Part shown: piece by piece, positions 42,994 to 51,777 of the stretch | Numbering within the stretch: the stretch's first letter is position 1 | How the letters are laid out: every line of letters begins with the position of its first letter | Assembly: GCA_964610175.1 (NCBI GenBank) | Contig: CAZSVE010000011.1 | Location: 1-52,646, forward strand | Direction: 5' to 3' | Length of the DNA stretch: 52,646 bases | Origin: CAZSVE01 sp964610175 | GTDB lineage: Bacteria > Pseudomonadota > Gammaproteobacteria > HK1 | Notes under the pieces: model-generated | The model's database searches: none | What the model was told of the DNA's origin: nothing | Seen by the model: only the letters and a program-made list of their open reading frames with translations | Position numbers and translations under genes: made by a program

Positions 42994-43320
42994 TTAAAGA
43001 GATTCCTGCGTATGATCGGATCGCCCGGCGGCTGCCCAGGTTGCCAACACATTTCGATGACTAACGAATCGCACCCGACGTATTCGAACAGGTCGCTTGA
43101 TAGCCACTGTTGCAGCTGCGGCAAGTAACACAAGAACATGTTTATCGATACCTGCGTACGCTACATCGGGTAGTGGTATAGCCTTGGCCGCAGGAACAGC
43201 AGGCTTATCCTGGGTTAGCCGACTGATAATTATGATTACAAAACCTGTTACGATAAGCGCCGCAAAAACAGCAGCTACCCCAACAACCGCAAGGCTCAAG
43301 CCTTGTTGCATTTCAGACAT
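42994..43320 (-). CDS. oadG: OadG-family small membrane subunit of the decarboxylase
   Basis: A 108-residue protein with one transmembrane helix (LAVVGVAAVFAALIVTGFVI, about 10-29) at the N-terminus, an Ala/Pro linker, and a C-terminal soluble part (DKHVLVLLAAAATVAIKRPV, then RIRRVRF) typical of the gamma/delta subunits that hold the Na+ pump complex together. It lies 97 bases after the carboxyltransferase gene and 64 bases before the biotin carrier gene, all co-directional. Confidence 0.88.
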   Translation of the reverse strand: MSEMQQGLSLAVVGVAAVFAALIVTGFVIIIISRLTQDKPAVPAAKAIPLPDVAYAGIDKHVLVLLAAAATVAIKRPVRIRRVRFVSHRNVLATWAAAGRSDHTQESL

Positions 43321-43417
43321 GATCTTATTACTACCTCATACTCTACTTACGCGAGGACATAAATCTATCACGCCGAGAACATTACCCGCTGGAATGATAA
43401 TGGGAAAATCAAAGATT

Positions 43418-44965
43418 CTATAGGGGGATATTCCCGTGTTTCTTGGCGGGCCTGGTCTCACGCTTGCTAATGAGTGCTTCCAACGATTGAGCCAGGAAGA
43501 GACGTGTCTCTGCCGGCTCGATCACATCATCCACCAACCTTCGTGCCGCTGCTACATATGGAGTGGCGAATTGTGCACGATAGTGCTCAATAAGTTCTTT
43601 GCGCCTACCTTCCGAGTCTTCGGCTTCCTCGATCTCTTTGCGGAAAACAATACTCGCGGCACCCTCTGCTCCCATTACTGCCACTTCCGCACTTGGCCAT
43701 GCCGCTACACGATCCGCACCGAGATCTTTTCCGCACATGGCGAGATAGGATCCGCCATATGCCTTGCGTATAATTACCGTGATTTTCGGCACCGTACACT
43801 GTGAATAGGCGAATAACATCTTCGCACCGTGGCGGATGATACCACCATATTCCTGATGTACACCGGGCAGGAAACCAGGAACATCGACGAAAGTTACAAC
43901 GGGAATATTGAATGCATTACAGAATCGAATGAAACGCGCAGCCTTATCCGAGCTATTGATATCGACACATCCTGCCATGAATTTAGGTTGATTTGCGATA
44001 ATACCAACGGTGCGCCCCATAATCCTGGCAAAACCAATAACGATATTTTCGGCGAAACGCTCCTGCACCTCCATGAAATCGGCATGATCCACAACACGCT
44101 TAATTACATCCCGTATATCGTAGGGCTTTTTGGAATCTTCGGGCAAAATGGTATTCAAGACTTCATCAAGCTCAACAACCTCATCGAATGGCTCTCTGTG
44201 ACCGGCTTCGATATTGTTGGAGGGTAAAAAGGAAAGCAGCCTTTTGCAGATGCGCAAGGCATCATGATCGTCATCGGCCACAAAATGAATCACTCCGGAC
44301 TTACGCATATGGGCATCTGGTCCACCGAGCGCTTCCTGGGTGATATCCTCGCCCGTTACCTGTTTGATTACCTCGGGGCCCGTGATGAACATGCGGGCGG
44401 CTTTAGTCTGGATGATAAAGTCGGTAAGCGCTGGACTGTAAACCGCTCCTCCGGCGCATGGACCGCAAATCAGGGCAATCTGAGGAATAACTCCAGACGC
44501 CAGGGTGTTATGGTAGAAGATCCGTCCATAGGCAGCCAAGGCATCAATGCCTTCTTGGACCCGCGCTCCGGCCGAATCGTTGATAACTATCATGGGCGTG
44601 CCGGTCTTCATGGCCGCCTTCATCATCTCGACGATCTTATCGCAATGAACCTCTCCGGCGGATCCCCCGGCCACCGTGAAATCGTGACTGGCGATATGTA
44701 CACCCCGGCCGTCGATAGTTCCACTTCCAGTGATTACGGCCTCGGCGGGAAAGTGTCTACCATCCATGCCAAATAAAGTAGCACGATGCTCGGCGTAGGC
44801 CATAAGCTCATGAAAGCTTCCCGGATCCACCAAATCCGCAATACGCTCACGAGCAGTAAGTTTACCTGCGGCATGCTGCTTCGCGACCTTATTCGCACCG
44901 CCCATCTCATGCAGGGCGCGATGCTTCTCACGAAGCTCCTTAATACGGTCTCTCATCGTCAGCAT
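43418..44965 (-). CDS. mmdA: Acyl-CoA carboxyltransferase, decarboxylase alpha subunit
   Basis: A 515-residue carboxyltransferase of the PccB/MmdA family: MRDRIKELREKHRALHEMGG, AKQHAAGKLTARERIADLVD, then DFTVAGGSAGEVHCDKIVEM, the oxyanion-hole/acyl-CoA segment DSAGARVQEGIDALAAYGRI, and the C-terminal half with FVDVPGFLPGVHQEYGGIIR and KAYGGSYLAMCGKDLGADRV. Because oadG, biotin carrier and oadB genes follow in order, it most likely removes the carboxyl group from methylmalonyl-CoA (or a similar acyl-CoA) for the Na+ pump. Sequence alone does not exclude a dual role as propionyl-CoA carboxylase beta subunit. Start ATG 44965 has AGGAG 8 bases upstream. Confidence 0.93.
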   Translation of the reverse strand: MLTMRDRIKELREKHRALHEMGGANKVAKQHAAGKLTARERIADLVDPGSFHELMAYAEHRATLFGMDGRHFPAEAVITGSGTIDGRGVHIASHDFTVAGGSAGEVHCDKIVEMMKAAMKTGTPMIVINDSAGARVQEGIDALAAYGRIFYHNTLASGVIPQIALICGPCAGGAVYSPALTDFIIQTKAARMFITGPEVIKQVTGEDITQEALGGPDAHMRKSGVIHFVADDDHDALRICKRLLSFLPSNNIEAGHREPFDEVVELDEVLNTILPEDSKKPYDIRDVIKRVVDHADFMEVQERFAENIVIGFARIMGRTVGIIANQPKFMAGCVDINSSDKAARFIRFCNAFNIPVVTFVDVPGFLPGVHQEYGGIIRHGAKMLFAYSQCTVPKITVIIRKAYGGSYLAMCGKDLGADRVAAWPSAEVAVMGAEGAASIVFRKEIEEAEDSEGRRKELIEHYRAQFATPYVAAARRLVDDVIEPAETRLFLAQSLEALISKRETRPAKKHGNIPL

Positions 44966-45236
44966 CGGTGAAACTCCTGGGAAAACATTAATCTTTTATC
45001 CGGTACCGTCGTAAATAATACATAAACAAGCTTCCTCATTGCAGCGCAACATTTTGCCTAATAACTGTCTCTTGGTCAATGAGGCGATTCGACTATAGTT
45101 TGCCTTGGATCAAGTTTCTAAAATTTTGGGGGCTTCAAAAAGATTTCCAATACGTCGACATCTCGTCACTTCTCCCAGAGAAAGAGAATTTGCATGCAAA
45201 AAACATTTATACATTAGCATGCATCCCATAGACCTG
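44966..45236. other. Promoter gap of the decarboxylase operon
   Basis: A 271-base, AT-richer gap between leuC and mmdA, both on the minus strand. No leuD or other gene is present. It should hold the leuC end and the mmdA promoter. Confidence 0.5.
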
Positions 45237-46649
45237 CTAGGAATTTTGCATCTCCCGCACATCCACGAAATGTCCGGCAATTGCTGCTGCCGCAACCATG
45301 GTAGGGCTTGCCAAATGGGTGCGCCCGCCTCGTCCCTGACGGCCCTCGAAATTACGGTTGGAGGTGGATGCACAACGTTCTCCGGGTTCCAACCGATCCG
45401 CGTTCATGGCGAGGCACAGGGAACAACCGGGTTCACGCCATTGGAATCCCGCTTCGGTGAATACCTTTGCCAAGCCCTCTTCTTCCGCTTGTGTTTTGAC
45501 AAGACCGGAACCTGAGACCACGAGTGCAAGCTTGATGTTATTGGCGATCTTGAGTCCACGTACCACATCGGCGACCGCGCGGAGGTCTTCGATGCGCGCA
45601 TTGGTGCATGATCCGATGAAGACTTTATCGAGGGCTATCTGGGCCATGGGGGTATCTGGCGCAAGGTCCATATAGGAAAGGGCTCGTTCCATACCGATTC
45701 TCTTGGTCTCCTCCTGTTCGTCCGCCGGATCCGGTACTTTTCCCGTAATCGGAATGACCATCTCTGGCGAGGTGCCCCAGGTAACCATGGGTACGATGGT
45801 ATTTCCGTCGAATCGTTCGACGCGGTCGAATACCGCGCTGGGGTCGCTGCGAAGCTGCCGCCATGCCTGTTGTGCCTGTTCCCAATGTTTTCCCGTGGGC
45901 GCAAAGGGACGCCCTCGCACATAGTCGATAGTATTTTCGTCTACGGCTACCAATCCAGTTCGGGCACCGGCCTCGATAGCCATATTGCACATCGCCATCC
46001 TCCCTTCGATAGAGAGAGAACGGATTACGTCGCCACCAAATTCGATGGTATAGCCTGTGGCACCGGCGGTTCCTATCTTGCCGATGATGGTCAAAATCGC
46101 ATCCTTGGCCGAAACACCCGGTTGCAATGCGCCATCGATGGATATGAGCATGCTCTTGGATTTTTTCTGGGGGAGACATTGGGTAGCGAGCACGTGCTCC
46201 ACATCGGAAGTACCGATACCAAAGGCAAGCGCACCAAGGGCACCATGGGTGGATGTATGTGAGTCCCCGCATACAATGGTCATACCGGGCAATGTGGCGC
46301 CCTGCTCCGGACCGATGACATGTACGATGCCTTGACGAGGATCGCGCATACCGAACAATTGGATCTTGAAATCCAAACAATTCCCGACAAGGGTTTCCAC
46401 CTGAAGGCGGGAAACCGGATCTTTTATGCCCGCGGCTCGATCCGTCGTTGGAACATTATGATCGGCGACGGCAAGACTTGTATCTTCGCGCCACGCGGGT
46501 CGATTCTCGATCTTGAGTCCCTGGAATGCTTGTGGCGACGTCACTTCGTGCAAGAAATGCCGATCGATATATAGGAGTACGGTGCCATCCGTCTCCGTTC
46601 GCACCACATGGTCGGACCACAGTTTGTCATATAAGGTTTTAGCTGTCAT
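45237..46649 (-). CDS. leuC: 3-isopropylmalate dehydratase large subunit
   Basis: A 470-residue aconitase-family enzyme, second step of leucine synthesis (isomerises 2- to 3-isopropylmalate), needing the small subunit LeuD. Seen are MTAKTLYDKLWSDHVV, VCGDSHTSTHGALGALAFGI, the cluster ligands in FIGSCTNARIEDLRAVADVV and EPGCSLCLAMNADRLEPGER, and the C-terminal SNRNFEGRQGRGGRTHLASP. The length and motifs are LeuC rather than aconitase. leuD and leuB do not follow, which is unusual since leuCDB are normally clustered. It lies 21 bases behind the L,D-transpeptidase gene and may be read from the same transcript. Confidence 0.96.
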   Translation of the reverse strand: MTAKTLYDKLWSDHVVRTETDGTVLLYIDRHFLHEVTSPQAFQGLKIENRPAWREDTSLAVADHNVPTTDRAAGIKDPVSRLQVETLVGNCLDFKIQLFGMRDPRQGIVHVIGPEQGATLPGMTIVCGDSHTSTHGALGALAFGIGTSDVEHVLATQCLPQKKSKSMLISIDGALQPGVSAKDAILTIIGKIGTAGATGYTIEFGGDVIRSLSIEGRMAMCNMAIEAGARTGLVAVDENTIDYVRGRPFAPTGKHWEQAQQAWRQLRSDPSAVFDRVERFDGNTIVPMVTWGTSPEMVIPITGKVPDPADEQEETKRIGMERALSYMDLAPDTPMAQIALDKVFIGSCTNARIEDLRAVADVVRGLKIANNIKLALVVSGSGLVKTQAEEEGLAKVFTEAGFQWREPGCSLCLAMNADRLEPGERCASTSNRNFEGRQGRGGRTHLASPTMVAAAAIAGHFVDVREMQNS

Positions 46650-46670
46650 TGGATTCGAGAAAGTATGTTC

Positions 46671-47942
46671 TCAAAGTACGTTCTCATAGACGATTCGCCA
46701 AACGCCATCGTTTGTATGAGGGGCTTTTTCCTGGCGCCAGTATTGACGTTTCTTGCTGCGGCTACCGAAGTTATCGCTTCGATAATCCTGGTCGAAGGTA
46801 ACGACGAGCATGTTACGTTCACCCGGGTAACCGAAAATACTCAAATTCGATACCCTAACCTGGATGTAACGTTTTCCTGCATTGACGCGCCGTTTATGCC
46901 GAAGCCACGAGGTGTAATCCTGGACCCCATTTTGGAAGTCATGGGAATAGTATTCAGCGTATTTTCGGTGATTCAAACTCTCCCAACTACGCCGCCAACG
47001 ATTGAATCGTTCTTCGAATCGATCGCGGCGGGCAACTACCTCTTCAGGTTCGATCCATGATATGCCTTTGGCAAGGATAACCGGCGTATTAGGAGTGGCA
47101 AGTATATCTTTCATCGAAAGCAGATCTGTATTCGCGACGGCAATGCAACCGTCGCTGGCTCGAGGTGTTCGACTATACGTGTCTTTGGGAACCCCGTGGA
47201 TCCAAATGCCATCTCCCGTGCGGCCAAGTTGCTTATCCCATTCATTCGGATAATTTATCGGAAAGGCACCAACCCCATAGCGATCGGGTAACGTCTCAAG
47301 AGGAATACTATTGGTGGTAGCATAGACGCCTATGGGTGTCTTTTTGTCACCTTCGAAGCGCTTGGGGGACCCATTTTTACCAACGGACACATAGTAATCA
47401 CCACGCAAATAAATTCCTTTGCCATGGTTTTCGTATAGATAGAGACGAGATTTACTGATATCCACTACGACCACCCATACCAAATCTCCAGGTAAGCGAA
47501 CGATATATTCGGGGAAAGCGGTCGACCCGGGAAAGGATAGGTGATGCTTGAAACGCTGGCGCGCCTCTTCTCTAAGCCCGATAACATCATCCAGCGGTGC
47601 ACCGGGATAGTTTCCAATGCCTGTAATCGGACGATCCTTGGATAGCAACAAATCCCCATAGATCAGTTGTGCCAGGCGAAATTCGGGGTGTGCTTTGATG
47701 AGTGTTTCCATCCTGTGCAGAGCGACATCCATTCGGTGATCACGAATCGCAACCAACGAATCCATAAGAATTTTCTCGGTTGTCCGCGATAGATCGTCAT
47801 GCCGCCGATAAGAAAAATCGGTATCGAACTGCGTATCCAGCGTAAGGGTCAAGGCTATGACGGGTTCGGGAATCGAACTACATAGGAAGGCCGAAATAAA
47901 GACCAGTGAAATAAGGCATGGATAAAAGACGCGCCTTATCAT
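46671..47942 (-). CDS. L,D-transpeptidase with C-terminal NTF2-like domain
   Basis: A 423-residue exported protein: N-terminal signal (PCLISLVFISAFLCSSIP), a helical region (about 45-135), a YkuD L,D-transpeptidase domain (about 155-290) with H249 and catalytic C266 in GDGIWIHGVPK...RASDGCIAVAN, and a C-terminal domain (about 305-423) of NTF2/SnoaL-like type (RFEERFNRWRRSWESLNHRK, YAEYYSHDF, then VVTFDQDYRSDNFGS and DGVWRIVYENVL). It should crosslink peptidoglycan or attach proteins to it in the periplasm. The gene upstream encodes a TPR protein with the same C-terminal domain, suggesting joint action. Confidence 0.9.
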   Translation of the reverse strand: MIRRVFYPCLISLVFISAFLCSSIPEPVIALTLTLDTQFDTDFSYRRHDDLSRTTEKILMDSLVAIRDHRMDVALHRMETLIKAHPEFRLAQLIYGDLLLSKDRPITGIGNYPGAPLDDVIGLREEARQRFKHHLSFPGSTAFPEYIVRLPGDLVWVVVVDISKSRLYLYENHGKGIYLRGDYYVSVGKNGSPKRFEGDKKTPIGVYATTNSIPLETLPDRYGVGAFPINYPNEWDKQLGRTGDGIWIHGVPKDTYSRTPRASDGCIAVANTDLLSMKDILATPNTPVILAKGISWIEPEEVVARRDRFEERFNRWRRSWESLNHRKYAEYYSHDFQNGVQDYTSWLRHKRRVNAGKRYIQVRVSNLSIFGYPGERNMLVVTFDQDYRSDNFGSRSKKRQYWRQEKAPHTNDGVWRIVYENVL

Positions 47943-48108
47943 GTGGAATTACCGTAAGAATCCTGATGACGCTGAAGGTGCTGTTTACTGGTACTTTTCA
48001 GATTGGCAATTCCCCTTCGACAATCGGATATCCCTGCGAGTATTTGGACACCATTGATTTCGGCAAAAAAATACGACTCGAAACACCATTGTATCGAACG
48101 CAGGCTTT

Positions 48109-49146
48109 TTAATTGGTTTCTTCACGAACGAAACGCCACTTATCATCTATGTCGATCATTTCGATTACCTTGCGCACGGTATCCTGGTAGGTATTGGATC
48201 GGTACTTTTGCGTAAAGCGGACCTGCGCCTTGTTGTTTTCCAACATAATGACGCGTGGCTCCGAGATTTCAACGGAAATGAACTTCGGAGATGAGATTCT
48301 TTTCTTTCGTAGTGCCTTCCATGAAGACATCGACCTGCCATCGGCTGGCATGAAGGTCGGTGCATAGAACCCCAGATAGCCCTTCAGACTTTTATTCGAC
48401 CACGCCTTGGCCCACTCTTCGAGAGTGGCGACTATATCGGCCTCCACATCTTCCCCCTGCACCCTCGGTGATGCAGGCAAAGAAGGTTCTTGAGCGATGG
48501 AAGACGCCGATGAGATGGGGGCCTCGAACTTACTCACCGTGCCAGCCATGCTCTCCCGCGCGGGCAGATCCCCTCCCTCATCGACGACAAGATCGGCAGT
48601 GGTATTCACGGCCTGCTTCGGAAACAGGTCCCGTATCATGGCAAGCTTGGTTTCCGCCGATTTGTTCCCCTCGTCGAGTACCAAGGCCTTCTTGTACGCC
48701 TCGGTGGCCATCATGGCATAGATATCACCCAGGTTCTCATGGGCTGTGGCATAACTCGGGTGAGTCTTTATCGCAATCAACAATGCATCACGCGCCTTTA
48801 GATATTGACCGAGACCCGCGTACAGCACCGCAAGATTATTATACGGTTCAGGCAATTTCGGATAGTCTTCGGTAAGGGATACGAATACTCCGATTGCATC
48901 ATCGAACCGTTCCTGATCCGACAAAAGAATACCCTTCAAAAAACGCCCTTGGGCATTTCGATCCTCACTCGTGTTCCTGTCCAGATAAGCATCCAGTTTT
49001 TGCATGGCTTCCTGGTAACTTCCCGCCTCCGCAAGCTCTCGAATACCCTGCAAATCATCGGCGTTGTCAATCGCGTTGACGACATTCCCCATCGATGCAA
49101 ACACACACAACCCGATCACCATTTTTCGAAATACAGACATTGTCAT
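48109..49146 (-). CDS. TPR protein with NTF2-like C-terminal domain
   Basis: A 345-residue exported protein: signal peptide (MVIGLCVFASMGNVVNA), TPR repeats (about 30-165; AQGRFLKGILLSDQERFDDA, PYNNLAVLYAGLGQYLKARD, ATAHENLGDIYAMMATEAYK), a low-complexity linker (about 180-235) and an NTF2/SnoaL-like domain (about 236-345; DIVATLEEWAKAWSNKSLKG, YLGFYAPTF, VRFTQKYRSNTYQDT, DDKWRFVREE). The last domain matches the C-terminus of the L,D-transpeptidase downstream (166 bases apart). It is probably a periplasmic partner for cell-wall work; the exact role is unknown. Confidence 0.85.
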   Translation of the reverse strand: MTMSVFRKMVIGLCVFASMGNVVNAIDNADDLQGIRELAEAGSYQEAMQKLDAYLDRNTSEDRNAQGRFLKGILLSDQERFDDAIGVFVSLTEDYPKLPEPYNNLAVLYAGLGQYLKARDALLIAIKTHPSYATAHENLGDIYAMMATEAYKKALVLDEGNKSAETKLAMIRDLFPKQAVNTTADLVVDEGGDLPARESMAGTVSKFEAPISSASSIAQEPSLPASPRVQGEDVEADIVATLEEWAKAWSNKSLKGYLGFYAPTFMPADGRSMSSWKALRKKRISSPKFISVEISEPRVIMLENNKAQVRFTQKYRSNTYQDTVRKVIEMIDIDDKWRFVREETN

Positions 49147-49225
49147 GATTCTATTTACCCGTGATATAACGGAGACCTATTTGAAACCAGCCTCTCGGAC
49201 GCCTGCTACAGGATTCCGACATGGA

Positions 49226-49346
49226 CAACTAGCGAAGCTTCGCCTCGAATCGACAAAGCACGACCCGGCATCGGTAAAGCAAGACCGGCGTTTCGTAAAA
49301 CCTGACTCATTTGGGAATGCCGAGCGGGAAATAAACAGATTAGTTG
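49226..49346 (+). repeat. Dispersed repeat family A
   Basis: CTAGCGAAGCTTCGCCTCGA, ATCGACAAAGCACGACCC, GGCATCGGTAAAGCAAGACC, GGCGTTTCGTAAAACC, TGACTCATTTGGGAATGCCG and AGCGGGAAATAAACAGATTA. One of the best-preserved full copies. Confidence 0.9.
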
Positions 49347-49458
49347 CCGTTCCGCTCGTATCGGCACTGCAGTGAAGGTGCCGTTGCGTGGGTGGGAAGG
49401 CACCGTGGCATGGAGCAATGCTCACACTCCCCTCCTCTCTCGCCTTCGAGGTAATTCA

Positions 49459-49556
49459 AGGAACATGTTAGCGCTTCGCGCCAGGACTGAAGCGGGATGG
49501 GTCCAGGCATACGCACCGGTTCTCTCGAGGTCTTTGTTTTTCCGATACCTGCACAC
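49459..49556 (+). repeat. Dispersed repeat family B, copy 7
   Basis: GGAACATGTTAGCGCTTCGC, GCCAGGACTGAAGCGGGATG, GGTCCAGGCATACGCACCGG, TTCTCTCGAGGTCTTTG and TTTTTCCGATACCTG. The best reference copy of family B. Confidence 0.85.
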
Positions 49557-49866
49557 AACGTAATCTTTCTCCATGAAAGTACGTCACTATTACCTGAAGA
49601 GACGACGCGCAACGCAACCCTTTTCCTGAAAATCTTCCAGAGAAACCTTATGGCTTGATATTCAACAATATAACTGGAATCACTGTAGATTGTAGCAAGA
49701 TGATAATGCAAATCAAATTCGGAGCCGCGAAAGAAAATAAAGACAAAACCCCCATATTACAATATTCACCGCTACATCTCGCGGCAAAGTCAATGCCCTT
49801 CTACCCATAACCGACTACAACGAAATCGATGCGCTCCGACCCGCAACCGACTGTAATAAAATAGCA
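49557..49866. other. 310-base leader gap before the asnB-like gene
   Basis: AT-rich, no gene. Two similar short segments (CCGACTACAACGAAATCGAT near 49810 and CCGACTGTAATAAAATAGCA near 49848) precede the start. A promoter is likely here but no clear boxes were assigned. Confidence 0.4.
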
Positions 49867-51705
49867 ATGTGCGGTATCTCCGGAATCATCGATTACGAAA
49901 AACCCATGGATCGGGATACTCTCGAGCAGATGCAGGCCGCCTTGCGCCACCGTGGCCCGGACGGGCAGGGCCTGCGGATACTGGCCCATGCCGGATTGGC
50001 CCACACACGTCTATCCATCCTCGATCCCGCGCGCGGTTCCCAACCCCTATGCAGTCCCGATGGGCGATATTGGATCGTCTACAACGGAGAGGTCTATAAC
50101 TTTCGGGAACTGCGGCGCGATCTCCGGGCTTCCTGGGATTTCAGGACCGATTGCGACACGGAGGTGGTGCTGGCCGCCTGGGTCCAATGGGGGCGGCGAT
50201 GCCTGACACGGCTGAACGGCATGTTTGCCTTTTTCGTTTGGGACACGCGGGAGGAAAAGGGCTGGCTGGCGCGCGATCTGCTCGGTATCAAACCCGTGGC
50301 GTGGATGAATAAAGGGAATTTCCGGTTCGCCTCGGAAGCGCGCGTTTTGGCTATCACCCGAGGGGCTGCCACCCCGTCCATCACCCAGGGGGCCACCACC
50401 CCGTCCACCACTCAGGGGTCCGCCGTTCGGGGAGACAGATTGTCTATTCTGGAATATTTCGTTGCTCCCTATTGCAGCGGCGTAACCCACAGCATGTTCG
50501 CGGACATCCATTACCTGCAACCGGGGCAATATCTGCAAGTCTCGCGGGAAGGCGTCACGAGCGAGTTCTGGGCCGATTACAATCCCCATCCCGTGGCCAA
50601 CGCCCCGCCCCCCGATCTACATCCTTTCCTGGAAAACGCCGTTCAGAGAAGCATGGTATCCGATGTTCCGGTGGGCTACCTGCTGAGCGGCGGCATCGAT
50701 TCCGCCCTGGTGACCCGGTTGGGCTATGGGCATACGGGCAGGGGGAATGCCTACACCATCGACATCCACGGGCGGGACCGTTTTGCCGAAGACAGGGAAT
50801 CACTATGGGCCGTGGCCGATGATGTCCCCTACGCGGTGCGCGCAGCGAGAACATTCGGCGTCCCCCATTATCTGGTGCCCATCGATCGGCTTCGAGACTC
50901 GCGGCATATCGAAGAAGCGGCGCTTGCCAACGAGCTGATTCCGGTCCTGGAAGAGGAGACCTCGCTCCACCGGCTCTACGAAAGGGCCGCACGGGACCAA
51001 AAAACCATCGCGGTAGGCGAGGTCGCCGATGAAACCCACTACGGGTATCACTTCCTGTTGAATAGAAAAACCTCCGCGAGCATGAAAAACATCATGGATG
51101 CGCTTTTCTACAATTCCATTGTCCACGGCGCCGGGATTCATGATCCGGTAGGGTACTTCGCCCGAAAATACGAAAAAAAGGTCCAACAGGGTGGATATGA
51201 ATTCGGCAGATCCCGCGCCGAAAATATGCTGGCGGCGAATTACTTCTGGATCAAATTCATCCTGCCCAGATTGCTGCATAACAACGACCTCCACAGCATG
51301 CATTTTTCCCTGGAGATCCGCGTCCCCTTCGCGGACGTGGAGCTTTTGGACGCGGCCGCCCAGGTCCATCCTTCCATTGCATTCAGGGACGAGGGAGCGG
51401 CATTCCGAGGCAATAGGGTAAAAAGCTGGCTGCGCCACTGTGCGAAGGGACTCCTCCCGGAAGAGATCCGGCTGCGAAAAAAGTCCGGCACGCCATTCCC
51501 CCGCTATGTATCGAGTATATACAAAAGGGAGTTGAGGGCCATTTTGCGCAGGGGCGGCGAGGAATTCTACGAAGAATTCCTGGACGTGCCTCGGTTGACG
51601 GCCCTTTGTGATGAAACGCTGGACGAAAATCGAACCGCGTTTATTTTCCGTTGCATCGCTTTTTATTACTGGGTCAAGCACCACCGGATAACGGGGTTTG
51701 TTTGA
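49867..51705 (+). CDS. asnB: Glutamine-dependent asparagine-synthetase-like amidotransferase
   Basis: A 612-residue class II amidotransferase. The N-terminal glutaminase (1-200) has the nucleophile C2 (MCGISGI), RHRGPDGQG, THTRLSILDP-like AHTRLSILDPARGSQPL and VYNGEVYNFRELR. The C-terminal synthetase has the ATP loop LSGGIDSALVTRLG (S274 onward), GEVADETHYGYHF and SLEIRVPFADVELLDAAA. AsnB makes asparagine from aspartate and glutamine; homologues also amidate or ring-close natural products. The usual GDGADELFGGY is replaced by GEVADETHYGY, which suggests a non-standard acceptor. A 9-residue repeat (ITRGAATPS, ITQGATTPS; 50353-50424) is inserted near residue 165-186. A cyclodipeptide synthase gene follows 72 bases downstream. 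Confidence 0.9.
   Translation: MCGISGIIDYEKPMDRDTLEQMQAALRHRGPDGQGLRILAHAGLAHTRLSILDPARGSQPLCSPDGRYWIVYNGEVYNFRELRRDLRASWDFRTDCDTEVVLAAWVQWGRRCLTRLNGMFAFFVWDTREEKGWLARDLLGIKPVAWMNKGNFRFASEARVLAITRGAATPSITQGATTPSTTQGSAVRGDRLSILEYFVAPYCSGVTHSMFADIHYLQPGQYLQVSREGVTSEFWADYNPHPVANAPPPDLHPFLENAVQRSMVSDVPVGYLLSGGIDSALVTRLGYGHTGRGNAYTIDIHGRDRFAEDRESLWAVADDVPYAVRAARTFGVPHYLVPIDRLRDSRHIEEAALANELIPVLEEETSLHRLYERAARDQKTIAVGEVADETHYGYHFLLNRKTSASMKNIMDALFYNSIVHGAGIHDPVGYFARKYEKKVQQGGYEFGRSRAENMLAANYFWIKFILPRLLHNNDLHSMHFSLEIRVPFADVELLDAAAQVHPSIAFRDEGAAFRGNRVKSWLRHCAKGLLPEEIRLRKKSGTPFPRYVSSIYKRELRAILRRGGEEFYEEFLDVPRLTALCDETLDENRTAFIFRCIAFYYWVKHHRITGFV
50353..50424 (+). repeat. 27-base tandem repeat inside asnB
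   Basis: ATCACCCGAGGGGCTGCC + ACCCCGTCC is followed by a near copy and a partial third. It stays in frame and adds about 22 residues between the glutaminase core and the synthetase domain. Confidence 0.8.
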
Positions 51706-51777
51706 GAGAAGGGCCATTGGCTCGAATGAAGCGCGAGTAGAGGTCAAGTACATCAGTCTCTTTGGTTGGGAGGTTGG

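Noticed and set aside
49867..51705. Reading the asnB-like gene as a housekeeping asparagine synthetase only
   Set aside because: Not excluded, but the altered GEVADETHYGY motif and the adjacent CDPS gene make a specialised role at least as likely; kept as an open question in the findings.
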